Shown one piece after another: positions 6,619 to 9,159 of a stretch of DNA of 9,159 bases. The DNA comes from Oscillospiraceae bacterium (GTDB taxonomy: Bacteria; Bacillota; Clostridia; UMGS1883), in contig JAFLUQ010000094.1 in the NCBI GenBank assembly GCA_022508735.1, positions 1 to 9,159 of the forward strand. Reading direction: 5' to 3'. Within the stretch, counting starts at the first letter, position 1, and each line of letters begins with the position of its first letter. The notes under the pieces were generated by a model, which saw nothing but the letters and a program-made list of their open reading frames with translations, was not told the origin of the DNA and did no database searches. The translations under genes and the position numbers were made by a program.

Positions 6619-7392
6619 CTAATTTTCGCCGGTAGCCCCGTTCTTACGTAAAGCGTAGCCATGGCCCTCATTATGAATTGCCATATTTGGTATCACGCCA
6701 ATAACCGGAGCGTTCATAACTCTGGAAAAATCCTCAGCTCTCTTAATGCGCAGATCCATAAGCCCGCGCAGGACTATGAAGACCACATAGAGAGCAGCTC
6801 CGATTATACCGCCTACAATGGCATTGCGCCTGTTGCTGGGATAAGATTTTGATATCGGAATGCGGGCGCTGTCAAATATACTGGCAGTGGTGCCCTCAAC
6901 ATATTTTGAAATTTCAGAGGTGCTTACCGCGGCAACGGCATTTGCGATCTCAGCCACATAGTACTGATCTTCGCCTGTCACCCAGATCTCAAACACGCCC
7001 GTTTCCTCGTCACTTGCTTTGGTGCTCACCATACTCAGAAGCTGTTCCGGCGAATAGCCCTCAATACCCTGTTCATTAATAACACGGCGCATAGCTGTCT
7101 TTGTTCTGATGATCGCCTGATAGGTAGGAACCAAACGGGCGGTAGCCGAAAGGGCTGTGGTGGTTATTTGGCTCTGAGAGGATATGGTTTTTTCGTTATT
7201 TACATATAAAACCGCCTTGGCGCTGTATTTTGGCGTTATCAAAAAGCTGCTGTATCCATAAGCAAGGACAGCTCCGAGCATGGCAAAGGCTACTATCCAT
7301 ATGATCTTGCCTCGTATCAGTTCAAATATTTCAAGAAGGTCAAAGGCTCCCTCTTCCTCCTGAAGCTCATTTTCCATATCTTCCGGCTGCAT
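6619..7392 (-). CDS. cpsC: CpsC/Wzz-type chain-length determinant, membrane activator of the tyrosine kinase
   Basis: A 257-residue polysaccharide co-polymerase of the Wzz/CapA type. In Gram-positives it anchors and activates the separate kinase CpsD and sets polysaccharide chain length. The Glu-rich cytoplasmic N-terminus (1-25) is followed by a membrane segment at about 29-50. An extracellular domain runs about 52-188 and includes YSAKAVLYV and an SYPSNRRN motif (183-190) just before the second membrane segment (about 191-208). The cytoplasmic tail ends with NAPVIGVIPN (227-236), a family signature; in homologues this region touches the kinase. The start is ATG at 7392 with AAGGATGGTGA upstream (complement of 7397-7407). 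A second ATG five codons later has a weaker site. The gene is transcribed with cpsD from its own promoter, 92 bases beyond the DUF1015 stop. Confidence 0.9.
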   Translation of the reverse strand: MQPEDMENELQEEEGAFDLLEIFELIRGKIIWIVAFAMLGAVLAYGYSSFLITPKYSAKAVLYVNNEKTISSQSQITTTALSATARLVPTYQAIIRTKTAMRRVINEQGIEGYSPEQLLSMVSTKASDEETGVFEIWVTGEDQYYVAEIANAVAAVSTSEISKYVEGTTASIFDSARIPISKSYPSNRRNAIVGGIIGAALYVVFIVLRGLMDLRIKRAEDFSRVMNAPVIGVIPNMAIHNEGHGYALRKNGATGEN

Positions 7393-7414
7393 TTTATCAC
7401 CATCCTTACCGAAT

Positions 7415-7443
7415 ACTTTACCATAAACTCAGAGCTTTGTCAA
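7415..7443 (-). promoter_or_regulatory. Sigma-A-type promoter of cpsC-cpsD
   Basis: On the minus strand a perfect -35 TTGACA (7438-7443), a 17-base spacer and -10 TAAAGT (7415-7420) with an extended TGG before it. The predicted start near 7408 leaves a leader of roughly 15 bases. No terminator hairpin is obvious between the DUF1015 stop (7485) and this promoter, so read-through from upstream is possible. Confidence 0.68.
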
Positions 7444-7484
7444 TATATATTTACTGTTTTGATTGTGGCACGATTCTCCTCTGA

Positions 7485-8756
7485 CTAACCAAGCATATTC
7501 ATTACTATTCCTGTCACAAGCTTTGGATAAAAATAGGTTGATTTTTGCGGCATCTTCTCATTTACGAGAGAGATGCTCTTTATCTGGCTGACCTTGGTGG
7601 GGTTAAGCAGGAACACACAGTTCGCCTTGCCGCTGTTCACGGCGGCAAAGCCCTCGGCCGCGCTTCTTGTATAGGAAAGATTTATCTGCTTACTCATATT
7701 TTCCTTATCTATGCCCATAAGCTTTTCAAGGACGAGTGTGTGCAATACGCTCACATCAAGACCGCGGTACTCGTCGGCCTTGTCAGGCAGAGCGGAGACA
7801 ATGGCAGCCTTATCCTTAAGCACAAACAGGCTGCAGCCGCCCTCGGAATACATAACAAAGACGTTTTTATCGGCGTGCTTTTCGAGAATTTCCTCAGCCT
7901 TGGAAGGGTCAATGTCGCTTATATCGAAGTCGGCGGCGGCCTTTTTAGCTATATCTGCCGCGTTGAAATTCTCAAGGCTGTGCACTATTCGGTGAGTCGG
8001 CAGCACCACAAGTCCGGGGGAGCTCATGTCCACCAGATACATCATGCAGTACTTCCAGAGGTCGCCCTCGGCATGGTTCTCCTCCATATATCGCTTATAG
8101 TTAAGAGCCGTTTCATAGCGGTGATGCCCGTCGGCGATAAAGAGCTGCTTATCGCTGAATATACGGCTTATCTCGGCGGTGGCAGAGGGGTCGCTTATTA
8201 TCCACAGATTCTGCCTGAGGCCGTCAAAGGCCACAAAGCTCTCGTCCGGCTCGCGGGCCGAAAGCTCGTCGAGAAGGCGCGGAAGCTCCTGCTTTTCATC
8301 GTTATAGAGGGAATATATCTGGCTGAAATTGCAGTTGGTGGCCTTCATAAGCTCAAAACGGTCGGCCTTTGCCTTTGAAAGAGTCTCCTCGTGAGGCAGC
8401 ACCTTCTTTTCAGAAAACTCGCTGAGCTCCACGATGCCGATCACGCCCTTAAGGGAATACTGTTTCCCGCGATGCTCAAACAGTTCCTCATAGATATAAA
8501 AGGCGTCCGCGTCATCCCGGCGGAGAGCACCGCTACAGAGCATTCGCTTAAGCTCCTTGGCCGCGCGGGTATATCGGTTGTCGCCGTCTGTGTCGCTGTC
8601 GTACATAAGACCGTACTCCAGACGGATTATATTGTCGGGATTTTTCTCATAAAAGCCCTTCTGCTCCTCAGGGGAGATTATGTCGTAGGGCGGGGTGGTT
8701 ATCTCATTCAGCGGGCCTGTCGGCCTGAGACCTCTGAAGGGAAGAACCTTTGTCAT
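7485..8756 (-). CDS. DUF1015 family protein (COG4198-like), function unknown
   Basis: A 423-residue soluble protein without signal peptide or membrane segment. It matches DUF1015 along its length: N-terminal LPFRGLRP (5-12) and TPPYDIISPEE (21-31), then KNPDNIIRLE (38-47), PHEETLSKAKADRFELMKA (121-139) and IADGHHRYETALNY (207-220). The DGHHR motif is the best-known mark of the family and suggests a catalytic or nucleotide-binding site. A similar motif occurs in ParB-fold free-serine kinases, and DUF1015 genes often lie near serA/serC in Clostridia; both points are from memory and neither proves a function here. The start is ATG at 8756 with AAAGGAC about 9 bases upstream; an earlier ATG at 8766 is in another frame. 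The gene is divergent from rnfC. Confidence 0.88.
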   Translation of the reverse strand: MTKVLPFRGLRPTGPLNEITTPPYDIISPEEQKGFYEKNPDNIIRLEYGLMYDSDTDGDNRYTRAAKELKRMLCSGALRRDDADAFYIYEELFEHRGKQYSLKGVIGIVELSEFSEKKVLPHEETLSKAKADRFELMKATNCNFSQIYSLYNDEKQELPRLLDELSAREPDESFVAFDGLRQNLWIISDPSATAEISRIFSDKQLFIADGHHRYETALNYKRYMEENHAEGDLWKYCMMYLVDMSSPGLVVLPTHRIVHSLENFNAADIAKKAAADFDISDIDPSKAEEILEKHADKNVFVMYSEGGCSLFVLKDKAAIVSALPDKADEYRGLDVSVLHTLVLEKLMGIDKENMSKQINLSYTRSAAEGFAAVNSGKANCVFLLNPTKVSQIKSISLVNEKMPQKSTYFYPKLVTGIVMNMLG

Positions 8757-8789
8757 GCTTGATCATGTCCTTTCAAAATATTTGTATAT

Positions 8790-8818
8790 ATTATATACCA
8801 CAGTCATAAAAAAATCAA
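8790..8818 (-). promoter_or_regulatory. Sigma-A-type promoter of the DUF1015 gene
   Basis: On the minus strand -35 TTGATT (8813-8818), a 17-base spacer and a consensus -10 TATAAT (8790-8795). The transcript should start near 8783, about 27 bases before the ATG, leaving room for the AAAGGAC ribosome binding site at 8767-8773. Confidence 0.75.
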
Positions 8819-8846
8819 GTAAAATTCAACAACTTCGACAAAACTC

Positions 8847-8875
8847 TTGATTTATATATTATTTTATGATATAAT
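8847..8875 (+). promoter_or_regulatory. Sigma-A-type promoter of rnfC with extended -10
   Basis: -35 TTGATT (8847-8852), a 17-base spacer and a consensus -10 TATAAT (8870-8875) preceded by TGA as an extended -10. The start should lie near 8882, giving a leader of about 36 bases that ends with the ribosome binding site AGGAAGGA (8902-8909). Confidence 0.8.
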
Positions 8876-8917
8876 TACCCTAAGCGACTTTAAATTAAAA
8901 TAGGAAGGAAGATTACA

Positions 8918-9159
8918 ATGCCGAAACTAACCTTCAGGGGAGGCGTTCACCCGAAGGATCAGAAGGCTCAGACCTGCTTCAAAAGCATACGCAGGCTTGA
9001 GGTTCCGGAAATTCTGGTGTTTCCCCTGTCTCAGCACATCGGCGCGCCCTGTAAGCCGTTAGTAGCCAAGGGCGACAGGGTGTTAAAGGGAATGAAGATC
9101 GCCGACAGCGACGCCTTCGTTTCCGCACCCATACACTCCTCCGTTTCAGGCGAGGTGCT
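8918..9159 (+). CDS. rnfC: Electron transport complex subunit RnfC, N-terminal part (cut by window end)
   Basis: The first 80 codons of RnfC, the peripheral NADH/flavin and iron-sulfur subunit of the membrane Rnf complex. That complex couples electron flow between ferredoxin and NAD+ to ion pumping in many anaerobes. The visible part carries the family N-terminus: TFRGGVHP (5-12), FPLSQHIGAP (35-44), KGD (50-52), and SAPIHSSVSGEV (69-80), a biotinyl-lipoyl-like turn. The NADH-binding and 4Fe-4S parts would lie beyond the window. The start is ATG at 8918 with AGGAAGGA 8 bases upstream and a strong promoter before it, so rnfC is probably the first gene of an rnf operon. Confidence 0.93.
   Translation, partial: MPKLTFRGGVHPKDQKAQTCFKSIRRLEVPEILVFPLSQHIGAPCKPLVAKGDRVLKGMKIADSDAFVSAPIHSSVSGEV

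Noticed and set aside
6603..6671. A longer N-terminus for cpsD starting at 6671
   Set aside because: It would overlap the cpsC reading frame by about 50 bases, and ATG at 6602 has a well-placed AGAGGAG site.
7545..8378. A 277-codon open frame on the plus strand
   Set aside because: It lies wholly antisense to the DUF1015 gene, whose family motifs are intact. The antisense product has no recognisable domain and is His/Val-rich in a way expected from reverse reading.
1..9159. CRISPR arrays, tRNA or rRNA genes, insertion sequences, phage or defence genes
   Set aside because: No regularly spaced repeats, cloverleaf sequences, transposase or integrase motifs were seen. Nearly all the DNA is accounted for by housekeeping-type genes.

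Overview
The window reads as ordinary chromosomal DNA of a Gram-positive anaerobe of the class Clostridia, probably Oscillospiraceae or a relative. The evidence is a carD-ispD-ispF cluster (MEP isoprenoid pathway), a split Gram-positive CpsC/CpsD tyrosine-kinase pair, a DUF1015 gene, the start of an rnfC gene (Rnf ion-pumping complex of anaerobes), strong AGGAGG-type ribosome binding sites and sigma-A-type promoters with 17-bp spacers. Genus-level assignment is not possible from the sequence alone.

Layout: positions 1-192 are non-coding and hold nested inverted repeats, including a minus-strand terminator for the next operon. 193-1885 (minus) is carD-ispD-ispF, read from a promoter near 1929-1957. 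Divergent from it, 2086-5741 (plus) holds a secreted three-part phosphodiester glycosidase (NAGPA) protein and, 38 bases downstream, rarA. A strong bidirectional hairpin at 5744-5780 separates rarA from the convergent cpsC-cpsD pair (7392-5799, minus). Upstream on the same strand is a DUF1015 gene (8756-7485), followed by a 160-base divergent promoter region and the first 80 codons of rnfC, which runs off the end of the window.

How the genes work together: carD (RNA-polymerase-binding factor) heads an operon with two MEP-pathway enzymes, a pairing common in Gram-positive bacteria. CpsC and CpsD should form a membrane-anchored bacterial tyrosine kinase controlling surface polysaccharide polymerisation, but no glycosyltransferase, polymerase or flippase gene lies in the window. 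The NAGPA protein is a second, separately transcribed cell-surface gene. DUF1015 and rnfC are read from back-to-back promoters with matching core elements, so they may respond to shared signals.

I found no CRISPR array, tRNA, rRNA, insertion sequence, prophage or toxin-antitoxin locus, and no clear sign of an undescribed multi-gene system. The points most worth a second look are the NAGPA protein's C-terminal domain, the isolated CpsC/CpsD pair, the DUF1015 protein, the duplicated TTGTACAATA motif between carD and the NAGPA gene, and the nested dyads at 1-192.
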